From JAXLWB01 sp046328715 (GTDB lineage Bacteria; Chloroflexota; Anaerolineae; Caldilineales; Caldilineaceae): a stretch of DNA of 64,000 bases. The notes beneath the pieces are model-generated. The model saw nothing but the letters and a program-made list of their open reading frames with translations, was not told the DNA's origin and made no database searches. Shown here in pieces: positions 49,690 through 57,600 of the stretch. Made by a program: the position numbers and the translations under genes. Numbering within the stretch: the stretch's first letter is position 1; the number at the start of each line of letters is the position of its first letter. The stretch spans positions 62,001 to 126,000 of the forward strand of contig JAXLWB010000028.1 of assembly GCA_046328715.1 (NCBI GenBank), given 5' to 3'.

Positions 49690-51668
49690 GCACTTCGAGT
49701 GTAGATGCCAGTAAATATCTGCTTGAGCTAAACAAGATCAGTCGCCAGTTTGGCAGTGATGTACCGATCACTGCGCTGCAAGACATCGATCTCCAGGTTG
49801 AACATGGCGAATGGTTGGCGATCACAGGACCTTCGGGCGCTGGCAAATCAACCTTGCTCAATATCATTGGCTGTCTGGATCGACCGACTGGTGGCAAGTA
49901 CTATTTTGAGGGCGTCGATACGGCGTCTTTGAGTGATGCTGAGCGGGCAGGGTTGCGTAGTCGCCGGATCGGGTTTGTCTTTCAATCCTTTCACCTGTTG
50001 CCCCATCGCTCGGTGTTGGAAAATGTGATGTTGGCCGAGGTCTATCGCAAGGAGACCAGTGTCGGTCGAAATGAGCGGGCGCTGGCAGCGATTGCGCGTG
50101 TTGGCTTGAGCCATCGTGTCGATTATCTGCCTTCCAAACTCTCCGGGGGCGAGCGCCAACGTGTTGCCATCGCCCGCGCCTTGATCGGTTCGCCGGGGCT
50201 TTTGTTGTGCGACGAACCCACTGGCAACCTGGATTCTAAATCGACTGCCAGCATCCTCGATCTCTTCAAGACGCTCAACCAGCAAGGCTTGACACTCGTT
50301 GTTATCACGCACGACGAAAATGTGGCCAGGCGCGCCAATCGCCGTGTTCACATTATCGATGGGCGACTCAATGAGGTGACCGATTCCTCGGCAGTGACCG
50401 ACAACGGTAGAACAACCACCACAGTGCTGCCGGAGGAAACGCCTAATCGACGCACTAAAAAGGTTGCAGGCTCGGGTATCTCGTTTCGCGATCTCTTCAA
50501 CGAAGCCCTGGCAGGGATGTTTGCGCGTCCCGGTCGCATGGCGCTGACCATCCTCGGCATTGTGATTGGTTTGACTGCCTTGGTGGCCACCCTCGGGCTT
50601 TCACGCACAGCGAGCAACCGCATCGTCAGCCAATTTGATGAACTGGCCGCCACTGGCATTGTGGTGACCGCTAAGCCTGGACCTACTGGCGTTGATCCGA
50701 AAGTGATCCCCTGGGATGCGCCAGAACGTTTGCTGCGGCTGAATGGTGTAGTCGCCGCAGGTACCTTGAGCGATGTCTCGATTGGCAACGCTCTGGTCAG
50801 TTCATCGCCAGTCAAGGATCCGCAAGGGCAAACCGCCTTTAAACTGGCGGTCAAGGCGGCCTCGCCAGGCCTCTATGCTGCGGTGCGCGCCGATTTGTCC
50901 AAAGGCCGTTTCCCCGATGCGGGGCACTCGGAGCGGATGGAGCGTGTGGCCGTGTTAGGGCCGAGTGCTGCCTTGCGCCTAGGCATTGTCAATCTCGACC
51001 AACTGCCTGCCATCAGTATTGGTGACTATCTCTACCTAGTGGTTGGGGTTCTTAACGGTGTAGGGCGTCAGCCGGATCTGTTAGGGGCCGTGATCATTCC
51101 GGAGGGGGCGGCCCGTCATGATTTCGGACTGGCTGGTCCTGGCGCTGTGGTCATCGAAACCAAGATCGGTGCCACTTCTTTGATCGTCAAACAGACCGCC
51201 CTCGCCCTCCGTCCTGATAATCCCAAATTGTTGAAGCTTGAGTTTCCACCTGAGCCACAACGTGTGCGGGATGCCGTGCAAAACGACCTGAATAGTCTCT
51301 TTCTCTTACTTGGCGGCCTGTCGCTGATCGTGGGGGCAATTGGGATCGGCAACATTACACTGGTCTCCGTGATCGAACGCACTGGCGAAATCGGGTTGCG
51401 CCGGGCCATTGGTGCGACGCGCTCGCATATTGCAGCGCAGTTTTTGTTGGAGAGCGCTTCGATGGGGGTAATTGGAGGTGTGTTGGGCGCTAGCTTGGGT
51501 GTGTTGATTGTGGTTGGAATTTCGGCCTACCAGGTGTGGACCCCTGTGCTGGATCCATTAGCTCCCTTCTTAGCACCCCTTGTTGGCGGTACAATCGGGC
51601 TGGTTTCCGGGGCTTATCCAGCCATCCGTGCAGCCCAGTTAGAGCCAGTAGAGGCGTTTCGTAACTAG
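49686..51668 (+). CDS. MacB-type ABC exporter, fused ATPase and permease
   Basis: A 660-residue fusion. The ATPase domain (about 1-230) has Walker A GPSGAGKS at 48-55, the LSGGERQRVAIARAL signature (about 152-166), Walker B LLLCDEPTGNLD (about 175-186) and the H-loop VVITHD. The permease domain (about 275-660) has the first helix MALTILGIVIGLTALVA, a large extracytoplasmic MacB_PCD region, and three C-terminal helices beginning at ILLGGLSLIVGAIGIGN-like sequence. The MacB/FtsX motif ERTGEIGLRRAIGAT follows. MacB works as a mechanotransmission exporter of peptides, lipids or antibiotics. It is translationally coupled to the adaptor. Confidence 0.93.
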   Translation: MSTSSVDASKYLLELNKISRQFGSDVPITALQDIDLQVEHGEWLAITGPSGAGKSTLLNIIGCLDRPTGGKYYFEGVDTASLSDAERAGLRSRRIGFVFQSFHLLPHRSVLENVMLAEVYRKETSVGRNERALAAIARVGLSHRVDYLPSKLSGGERQRVAIARALIGSPGLLLCDEPTGNLDSKSTASILDLFKTLNQQGLTLVVITHDENVARRANRRVHIIDGRLNEVTDSSAVTDNGRTTTTVLPEETPNRRTKKVAGSGISFRDLFNEALAGMFARPGRMALTILGIVIGLTALVATLGLSRTASNRIVSQFDELAATGIVVTAKPGPTGVDPKVIPWDAPERLLRLNGVVAAGTLSDVSIGNALVSSSPVKDPQGQTAFKLAVKAASPGLYAAVRADLSKGRFPDAGHSERMERVAVLGPSAALRLGIVNLDQLPAISIGDYLYLVVGVLNGVGRQPDLLGAVIIPEGAARHDFGLAGPGAVVIETKIGATSLIVKQTALALRPDNPKLLKLEFPPEPQRVRDAVQNDLNSLFLLLGGLSLIVGAIGIGNITLVSVIERTGEIGLRRAIGATRSHIAAQFLLESASMGVIGGVLGASLGVLIVVGISAYQVWTPVLDPLAPFLAPLVGGTIGLVSGAYPAIRAAQLEPVEAFRN

Positions 51669-51759
51669 CGTAACGGCAGTCTCGTACTCTTCAAAAGAGT
51701 GTAGAAATGCCGCTGTTGCCATGGATGATATCTAGTGCATGCTTAACGGAGTAATTTTG

Positions 51760-51824
51760 CAAACTTCCGGGAAGGCTCTAGCAATAGACAGGCTTGTGCG
51801 CTGGCCCTTCCCGGAAGAAGTTTG
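51760..51824. terminator. Hairpin after macB-like gene; CTTCCGGGAAGG family copy 2
   Basis: Arms CAAACTTCCGGGAAGGC (51760-51776) and GCCCTTCCCGGAAGAAGTTTG without its last base (51804-51823), with a TCTAGCAATAG loop start. It matches the hairpin at 10771-10827 in arms and partly in loop. It lies about 100 bp past the MacB stop. Confidence 0.75.
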
Positions 51825-51860
51825 ACCAACTACTTTGTTAAAACTGCGCTAGGTTCTTTG

Positions 51861-51920
51861 AGTGAAACATGAAGCATGATGCGTGAAGTACTGGCGAAAA
51901 TTCACGTAACATGTTTCACT
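51861..51920. repeat. CGTGAA palindrome family, copy 3
   Basis: Arms AGTGAAACATGAAGCATG and ACGTAACATGTTTCACT, with inner GCGTGAA/TTCACG and a loop containing CTGGCGAAAA. It is related to the copies at 14856 and 44191. Confidence 0.8.
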
Positions 51921-52015
51921 ATACTTTGTCGGAGGATAGTTAACAATGTCGACTTGTCATCCTCTTTATTAACTCCGCCAGAATATCACATTCTAAACGG
52001 ATTAAGGTATAGTTT

Positions 52016-52222
52016 ATGGAACACCGCGACCACTATCAGGCCTATCTGCTCCGAATATGGCTTGTCGAAGAGGAGAGCAAACTGGAATGGCGCGCCTCGC
52101 TTGAGAATGCCCACACCGGTGAACGTCAAGGCTTTACGACTCTAGCTCGACTTACTGCTTATTTAGAAAGCCACACTGAGGCCATCCGGTGCGAAGCGGA
52201 AATAGCCAAGCAAGAAAGATAA
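52016..52222 (+). CDS. Small 68-residue protein upstream of a two-component system
   Basis: A 68-residue protein preceded by AAGG. It reads as a compact alpha/beta fold: YLLRIWLVEE, then LEWRASLENAHTGERQGF and a final helix LARLTAYLESHTEAI. I recall similar small proteins with the pattern W.RASLE....TGER.GF in Chloroflexota and cyanobacteria, but no known function. It ends 15 bp before the response regulator start, so it is very likely part of the same transcript. It could tune the sensor kinase or regulator, but nothing in the sequence proves this. Confidence 0.75.
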   Translation: MEHRDHYQAYLLRIWLVEEESKLEWRASLENAHTGERQGFTTLARLTAYLESHTEAIRCEAEIAKQER

Positions 52223-52237
52223 ATAAAAGCAAGTTGT

Positions 52238-52918
52238 ATGCGTGTTCTAGTCGTTGAAGACCAGACAAATGTATCGAATTATGTGAAGCGAGCATTGGAA
52301 GAACAGGGCTATGCCGTAGATTTGGCGCGCAGCGGCCGTGAGGCATTGGACTGGGCATCTGTCGTCGACTATGAGATCATCGTCCTCGACATCATGCTGC
52401 CCGAGTTGGATGGGATCACTGTCTGTCAGCGACTGCGCAGCCAGGGCAATGATGCATCGATCTTGATGCTGACCGCCCGCGATACCGTGGATGATCGTGT
52501 CAACGGTTTGGATGCGGGAGCTGACGATTATTTGGTCAAACCCTTTGAACTGCGCGAATTGTTGGCGCGCCTGCGGGCTCTGTCGCGCCGCCACACAACG
52601 AAATCCTCCGTCCTCAAAGTTGCTGACCTCACGTTGGATACACGTACCCATGTGGTCATGCGAGGGAATAGCCTGATCGAGTTGACCAGCAAAGAATACT
52701 CGGTGTTGGAATGTTTGATGCGCGACCCGGGTCGCGTACTAACACGCACTGAGATCGCTGAGTCGGTCTGGAATTTTGATGTCTACAATCAGTCGAACAT
52801 TGTGGATGTCTACATTCGCAATTTGCGCCGCAAGATCGATGATCCTCACCCACTCAAATTGATCCACACCGTGCGTGGTGCTGGCTATCGCCTGACCGAG
52901 CAAGGTGGCGAAGAATGA
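52238..52918 (+). CDS. OmpR-family response regulator
   Basis: A 226-residue regulator. The receiver domain (about 1-118) has acidic pair Glu7-Asp8, the phosphoacceptor Asp51 in VLDIMLP, Thr79 and Lys101 in KPFEL. The winged-helix domain (about 128-222) has LTSKEYSVLECLMRDPGRVL (about 149-168), the recognition helix in SNIVDVYIRNLRRKID and the wing HTVRGAGYRL. It should bind tandem direct repeats as a dimer. The 11-bp-spaced repeats upstream of the four-cysteine lipoprotein gene are an obvious candidate target. Its stop overlaps the kinase ATG. Confidence 0.93.
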   Translation: MRVLVVEDQTNVSNYVKRALEEQGYAVDLARSGREALDWASVVDYEIIVLDIMLPELDGITVCQRLRSQGNDASILMLTARDTVDDRVNGLDAGADDYLVKPFELRELLARLRALSRRHTTKSSVLKVADLTLDTRTHVVMRGNSLIELTSKEYSVLECLMRDPGRVLTRTEIAESVWNFDVYNQSNIVDVYIRNLRRKIDDPHPLKLIHTVRGAGYRLTEQGGEE

Positions 52919-54369
52919 AGTTCCTGAAAACGTTGCGGGCACGCTTTGCCCTGTGGACGGCTGGGTTGCTTCTGACTGCGCTGATTCTCTTTGGCCTCTT
53001 TGTCTACGCCTACATGTTGCGCAGCTTGCGCTCCACCGTGGACGATTCCCTGCATTCGGCGGCCACGCAAATGATCGCCGAGGGAATGCGCAGCGGATTG
53101 ATCGTGCTCGACGATCTGGTGAGCGATCCTCAATATTTGCAGTTGAACGAAGAGGGACTGAGCATCCGCCTGCTGGACGCTGCGGGAATCACTCTGCAAA
53201 CCTATGGCCCCTATCAAACATGGCCCGATCTGCCGGCGGATAGCTCTGCGCTGCTGCAACGCACTCAACTCGATACCCTGGTCGATCCGAAATCGCAAAC
53301 GCCCATTCGCATCTATACAACGACCTTTGTGCGCAGGGAAAATGTCCGTTCCTTGCAGGTTGCGCTTTCTATGAGCGATGTGCAGAACACGATGAACCTG
53401 CTGCTGGCGGCACTGCTGGTTGGCGTGCCGGTCATTGTCATCCTGGCTGGGACGGGTGGCTACTTTTTGGCTGCGCAGGCACTGAGTCCAATCGACACAG
53501 TGACACGAACGGCGCTCCAGATTTCGGACAAGGACCTCTCTGCCCGGCTGCACTTGCCCGCAACCGACGATGAGGTTGGACGTTTGGTGGCGACCTTCGA
53601 TTCGATGCTTGAGCGCTTGGATGCTGGCTTTCGGCGCGAACGACAATTCACCGCCGACGCTTCGCATGAGTTGCGCACACCCCTAGCTGCCATGCAAACG
53701 ATCATCGGCAGTACCCTGACACGCAAACGCTCTCCTGATGACTATGAACAGGCTCTGGTCGATCTGAACGAGGAAGTGGAGCAGATGCGCTCGCTTACCG
53801 AGGGGTTGCTCATTCTGGCGCGCAATGACGCTACTTATCAGTCGACGCGACTTGAAGAGGTCGATCTTGCGCTATTGCTTAAGGATGTGATGGATTCGCT
53901 GCGTCCTTTGGCGGAAGATAAAGGCCTACAAATTATCGATAACGTTCCTGCGCGTGGATTGACTCTGCAAGGAAGCCGAGACGCGTTGATTCGCCTCTTT
54001 GTCAACCTGGTCGACAATGCGATCAAATATAGCCAAGTGGGAACGATCACAATATCGACCCAAGTGATTTCGCCGCAGATGAGCGCTGGGCAACAGAACG
54101 GCACCCAGAACATCGACTCAAAGCCGGGAGACGAACCGCAACTTCAGATCCTGGTCAGCGATACCGGGATTGGTATCCCTGCCCCACACTTGCCTTACAT
54201 TTTTGACCGCTTCTACCGCGTCGACAGTTCGCGCAGCAGCGAAGGGATCGGCCTGGGGTTGGCGATCGCCAGCGACATTGTTCGGCTGCATGGTGGAACG
54301 ATCACGGTACAGAGTGAAGAGGGAAATGGAACTACGTTTGTGGTGACGCTACCCTTGCAGAAGAAGTAA
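52915..54369 (+). CDS. Membrane sensor histidine kinase with HAMP domain
   Basis: A 484-residue kinase with two membrane helices (about 13-37 LWTAGLLLTALILFGLFVYAY-like region, and about 160-185 LLLAALLVGVPVIVILAGTGG-like region) bracketing an extracytoplasmic sensor of about 120 residues. A HAMP domain (about 187-240) precedes the HisKA domain, with His251 in ASHELRTP. The ATPase domain has NLVDNAIKYS (N box), DTGIGIPAPHLPYIFDRFYR (G1 and F boxes) and GLGLAIASDIV. It autophosphorylates on His251 and passes phosphate to Asp51 of the overlapping regulator. The sensed signal is unknown; the neighbouring MacB module suggests envelope stress or a cell-wall-active peptide. Confidence 0.93.
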   Translation: MKFLKTLRARFALWTAGLLLTALILFGLFVYAYMLRSLRSTVDDSLHSAATQMIAEGMRSGLIVLDDLVSDPQYLQLNEEGLSIRLLDAAGITLQTYGPYQTWPDLPADSSALLQRTQLDTLVDPKSQTPIRIYTTTFVRRENVRSLQVALSMSDVQNTMNLLLAALLVGVPVIVILAGTGGYFLAAQALSPIDTVTRTALQISDKDLSARLHLPATDDEVGRLVATFDSMLERLDAGFRRERQFTADASHELRTPLAAMQTIIGSTLTRKRSPDDYEQALVDLNEEVEQMRSLTEGLLILARNDATYQSTRLEEVDLALLLKDVMDSLRPLAEDKGLQIIDNVPARGLTLQGSRDALIRLFVNLVDNAIKYSQVGTITISTQVISPQMSAGQQNGTQNIDSKPGDEPQLQILVSDTGIGIPAPHLPYIFDRFYRVDSSRSSEGIGLGLAIASDIVRLHGGTITVQSEEGNGTTFVVTLPLQKK

Positions 54370-54371
54370 CC

Positions 54372-54418
54372 TCAGCGCTGTCAGCGTAAGGGGCGTACGC
54401 GTACGCTGACAGCGCTGA
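54372..54418 (+). terminator. Perfect 17-bp hairpin after the sensor kinase
   Basis: TCAGCGCTGTCAGCGTA (54372-54388) pairs exactly with TACGCTGACAGCGCTGA (54402-54418). It begins two bases after the kinase stop. No T-run follows, but the stem is strong enough to mark the transcript end. Confidence 0.75.
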
Positions 54419-54466
54419 AGAGGTTGAATGCAAACTAACCGTGGCGACCGTCCCTTAAAGGATGAC

Positions 54467-54599
54467 CTGTCATTCTGAGCGAAGGCTTTCCCGAGCGAAG
54501 AATCTTGCGTGGTCTGACCCACCAAGATTCTTTCCTTAGAGAACAGGCGCTGCAAACAGCCGCTCTGTCGTGCCGACCACTTCGTGAGCAGAATGACAG
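54467..54599. repeat. TGTCATTCTGAGC inverted-repeat element
   Basis: The ends CTGTCATTCTGAGC and GCAGAATGACAG are inverted, and an inner CGAAGAATCTTG pairs with CAAGATTCTTTCC. This 133-bp design is a repeat type I recall from several environmental phyla. It has no coding capacity and lies between the kinase and the convergent lipoprotein gene. Confidence 0.8.
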
Positions 54600-54622
54600 A
54601 TTTCCTTCTCCCAAAAATACGT

Positions 54623-56125
54623 CTATTTGCTCACCACCGCATCGGTCGGTGCATCCTTCAAATACTTTTCCGAACTGAGTACAAATTGGTCAAAGCCCAC
54701 GCCTTCCATTCCGGCTTGAATACGCACGGTCACTTCGCCTGTCGTCCCAAAACGAATCAATGAAGCTTCAGGCGCGGCATCTTTGAAGGCGCAGGGTGCC
54801 CAGGCCCAACCCGCTTTGTCGGGACCTTGGGCAATCAGGTAACTATCGGTATTGTCGAGAAGGATGACATTGCCAGCAGCGTCCTCTGCGTCGGACATTT
54901 GCACATAGACCATATTGGCAGTGGAGACACCTTTGGCCTCCCCCACCTTCAGGTGAATCCAGCAATGGTAGGGGATACCCTCTAGCACTTGCACCGTGAA
55001 GGTGGTGTGCGGATCATCTTCGGGTGGCGGATCCAACTCTTCCCCCAGGTTGGGTAGATCAATCAGTTTGCCGCCAGGCGAAGCTGGATCGTCGGTGAAG
55101 CCCATTTCGGACATCGCACTTTCTGGCAGATCTGCAGCATAGATCACAATCTCTGCGCTCGGTACGCCTGAGATTGCTGGTTGCTCGTTCTCTGTGCTTT
55201 GTGCTGGGACTGCCGCGCTTAGGTCGGGCATCTTGACACCCGGCGGCAGTTCGATCGGGATGGTGAGGGCGTAGACGTTTTTGCTGACCTGGTAGCCGTG
55301 TTGCTCAAGCAGCAAAGCTTGAGTGCGAGCTTCGGCCAATGCCTCGTCACTTAGCTTCTCAACCTTGGTCAGTTGCAGTACCTCCTTGGTCATCTCGCCG
55401 CTTCCCCGCCAGCCGACATAGATGTTGCCCACGCCCTGAGCAAAGGATTTTAGCTGTACCGCATCCGGTTCAGCTTTGGTCGTTTCGGCAATGATGAGGA
55501 CATTGTCGTAGCACTGGCTCGGTACACAAAGTTGCTGTCCCATCTGATCGACTTGACCACGGTCGCTCCAATCCACGGCGGGTCCCCAACCCTGGGCATA
55601 GCTGGGCGTGCCTAACTGCGGGTCAGCAGGCATCTCAATCCCAGCCAATGCCCCTTCAATGCCATGTATCCAGGAAGTGGCTTGTAAAAACTTGCCATCT
55701 GCAAATTCTTCCGGGTATTCACCCATGCGCCAGACTGTGCCTGCATCATCTTGCGCATAGAAAGCTACTTCGGCTTCGACCAGGATGCCATCTTCGTAAT
55801 CGGTGTCCCAGGTGACGACTGATGGTACGCCGCCAATCATTTTGGTCAGATCCGTCACGGTCACTTCCAGGCGATGGGGAACCGCTGTGCCGTCGTCTTG
55901 GATGTTGGTGCCTTCGTAGACAAAATGAGTGCCTACCGGCATGGGCAACCATGGATTATCAATTTGGGTGGGGTGGCTGAAATTGCTTGGTTCGAGGGCG
56001 GGCGGTAAGTTGTCATCGGCGTTGGGCGGGTTGCTGGTTGCCGGTGCCGGTTGAATGGCGTTGCAGGCTGAAATTGTTAGCAGTAATAAACCTACAAGCA
56101 GAGAAAGTAGACGAAACTGTTTCAT
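54623..56125 (-). CDS. Large lipoprotein with a QIDN domain
   Basis: A 500-residue lipoprotein starting at ATG 56125 with AAGGAAGG upstream. The lipobox is TISAC (Cys21) followed by a Pro/Asn-rich linker. A domain at about 45-250 begins HPTQIDNPWLP and contains FYAQDDAGTVWRMGEYPEEF and the GIEGALAGIEMPADP loop. The upstream lipoprotein has the same domain with related wording. The C-terminal half (about 320-500) is beta-rich and contains PYHCWIHLKVGEAKGVS. No enzyme motif is visible. Only 14 bp separates it from the gene upstream, so the two are cotranscribed and probably interact. Confidence 0.82.
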   Translation of the reverse strand: MKQFRLLSLLVGLLLLTISACNAIQPAPATSNPPNADDNLPPALEPSNFSHPTQIDNPWLPMPVGTHFVYEGTNIQDDGTAVPHRLEVTVTDLTKMIGGVPSVVTWDTDYEDGILVEAEVAFYAQDDAGTVWRMGEYPEEFADGKFLQATSWIHGIEGALAGIEMPADPQLGTPSYAQGWGPAVDWSDRGQVDQMGQQLCVPSQCYDNVLIIAETTKAEPDAVQLKSFAQGVGNIYVGWRGSGEMTKEVLQLTKVEKLSDEALAEARTQALLLEQHGYQVSKNVYALTIPIELPPGVKMPDLSAAVPAQSTENEQPAISGVPSAEIVIYAADLPESAMSEMGFTDDPASPGGKLIDLPNLGEELDPPPEDDPHTTFTVQVLEGIPYHCWIHLKVGEAKGVSTANMVYVQMSDAEDAAGNVILLDNTDSYLIAQGPDKAGWAWAPCAFKDAAPEASLIRFGTTGEVTVRIQAGMEGVGFDQFVLSSEKYLKDAPTDAVVSK

Positions 56126-56139
56126 AATACCTTCCTTTC

Positions 56140-57483
56140 TCAGAATAATTGCTCAAGCGCGTCGACCAGTTCCAGCCCATTGTTCGCTTCATCGCTGAGG
56201 GCTTCGCCATCTTTGGCTTCAAGCGCCTTCTGCTGGGTTGCCAAGCTTTGATCAAACTCGCCTGCAACCTTTTCGCCCTGGTTGGCAAGTACGATTGGTT
56301 TGAGCCGCGCCCAAATGGCATTGCTCATGGAAAGCGTATTGGCCGCAGCCACAAAATCCTCAGCCTCCACATCCAGAATCACCTGACGCCCGAGCACATC
56401 GAGCCGACCCAGGTCGACCGGGGTAGCGGGCTGATAAAGCGCAAAGAGATCCATCAAGGCAGCGCTCACGTCGTTGGCTGCCTGATGAGTGCTGGTTTCA
56501 TCTTGAGCGGCGGTACCCTTTTGTAGTTGTTCCAGCGAGCTGTTCAGGGCATCGACAAAAGGTTGGGGTACGCGATCGTTGGCAATTTGCGCCTGATATG
56601 TTTCCCAGGCATTGGCAATATCCTCAACGTTGCCTGCAATATTCTTCCAATTACCGCTGGGCAGAATGTCGATCAGGTCTTCGGCCTGGGCTTCGATCAC
56701 GTTGAGCGGCTGTGGAATGTCTCCAGCGGCCGCATCGTTGCGATTGGCAAGTACGAGGTGGAGTTGCTCTTCGTCATTTTGACTTTCGACGAGTCCAAAA
56801 TCGGCGACGTAAGTATTGTTTTCGGTAGAGCCATCGGTCAAGCTCACTTTGACTAACAATCCCTGGTCGGTTGAACCAAGCGGCGTAGTTGTGTTTTGGG
56901 TTACGCTCACCATCTCTATGCTTTGGAATGGTGAGTTGGTGCTTGGCTGTGCCGTGTAAAAGACACCAACTGCTGGCTTGGCTGGCATGATCAAAATCGG
57001 CATCGCTCCGTCTTGCCCAGCCAGCCACGAACCCTCGTGATCGACCAGTTTGCCCTCTTCATAGTTGCTGATCTCTTCCCCCAGCAAATAGACCCCACCA
57101 TCGTCGGCCTGCGCATAGTACTCGTAGGTGACTTCGACGAGGCTTCGTTCCGTGCTATCGATCACTTGCAGGACACTGGCCTCGACGGTCTCGCCATGCA
57201 GGTCAAATTCTTTGTTCGCAGCAAACAAAGTCGCTTCAATGCGGTTTGCTTTACCTTCTTCTTGACCTAGTGAAATGGTTTGCGCATAGTGAGAAAGAGG
57301 TAGAAATGAGTTGTCGATCTGCCTGGGATTCGTGAAATGAGGAGCAGCTTCTGCGGGTTGGGCAGTGTCGTTGGCCGTTGGCGTGACGCCCGCAGCGGCA
57401 GAATCTGGCAAGGGTTTGATACAAGCAACAAGGAGCGGAAGCAATGCAAATAGTAAAAAGAAACGGAATAAATTTTTACGCAT
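56140..57483 (-). CDS. Lipoprotein with a QIDN domain, paralogue of the next gene
   Basis: A 447-residue lipoprotein: signal LFALLPLLVAC (lipobox VAC, Cys21), then a short linker. A domain from about 48 to 250 begins NPRQIDNSFLP and contains YYAQADDGGVYLLGEEISNY and GQDGAMPILIMPAKP, clearly related to the domain in the gene downstream. The C-terminal half (about 265-447) is instead an alpha-helical domain with repeated DLFALYQPA-like and ALEQLF segments, with no obvious family. It follows the RND gene after a strong hairpin at 57551, so it may have its own promoter. I infer a periplasmic-side partner of the neighbouring pump. Confidence 0.82.
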   Translation of the reverse strand: MRKNLFRFFLLFALLPLLVACIKPLPDSAAAGVTPTANDTAQPAEAAPHFTNPRQIDNSFLPLSHYAQTISLGQEEGKANRIEATLFAANKEFDLHGETVEASVLQVIDSTERSLVEVTYEYYAQADDGGVYLLGEEISNYEEGKLVDHEGSWLAGQDGAMPILIMPAKPAVGVFYTAQPSTNSPFQSIEMVSVTQNTTTPLGSTDQGLLVKVSLTDGSTENNTYVADFGLVESQNDEEQLHLVLANRNDAAAGDIPQPLNVIEAQAEDLIDILPSGNWKNIAGNVEDIANAWETYQAQIANDRVPQPFVDALNSSLEQLQKGTAAQDETSTHQAANDVSAALMDLFALYQPATPVDLGRLDVLGRQVILDVEAEDFVAAANTLSMSNAIWARLKPIVLANQGEKVAGEFDQSLATQQKALEAKDGEALSDEANNGLELVDALEQLF

Positions 57484-57550
57484 GATTGCACATTGTAATT
57501 CGTATTGGTACGGGAATGCGGAGTCCTTTTATAGAACAAGAAAGATGGTA

Positions 57551-57592
57551 ATTCAAGTCCGCCTGCATGAAGAGCATCAGGCGGACTTGAAT
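57551..57592 (-). terminator. Perfect 15-bp hairpin after the RND gene
   Basis: ATTCAAGTCCGCCTG (57551-57565) pairs with CAGGCGGACTTGAAT (57578-57592). It lies just past the RND stop at 57601 in the direction of transcription, so it likely ends or attenuates the pump transcript before the lipoprotein genes. Confidence 0.75.
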
Positions 57593-57600
57593 GCAACCAC

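Larger units (their letters stand above)
51669..52015. other. 347-bp intergenic region with two repeat hairpins
   Basis: It contains the CTTCCGGGAAGG hairpin at 51760-51824 and the CGTGAA palindrome at 51861-51920. The remaining 95 bp hold the likely promoter for the 68-aa, regulator and kinase genes, but I cannot assign -35/-10 boxes. Confidence 0.5.
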
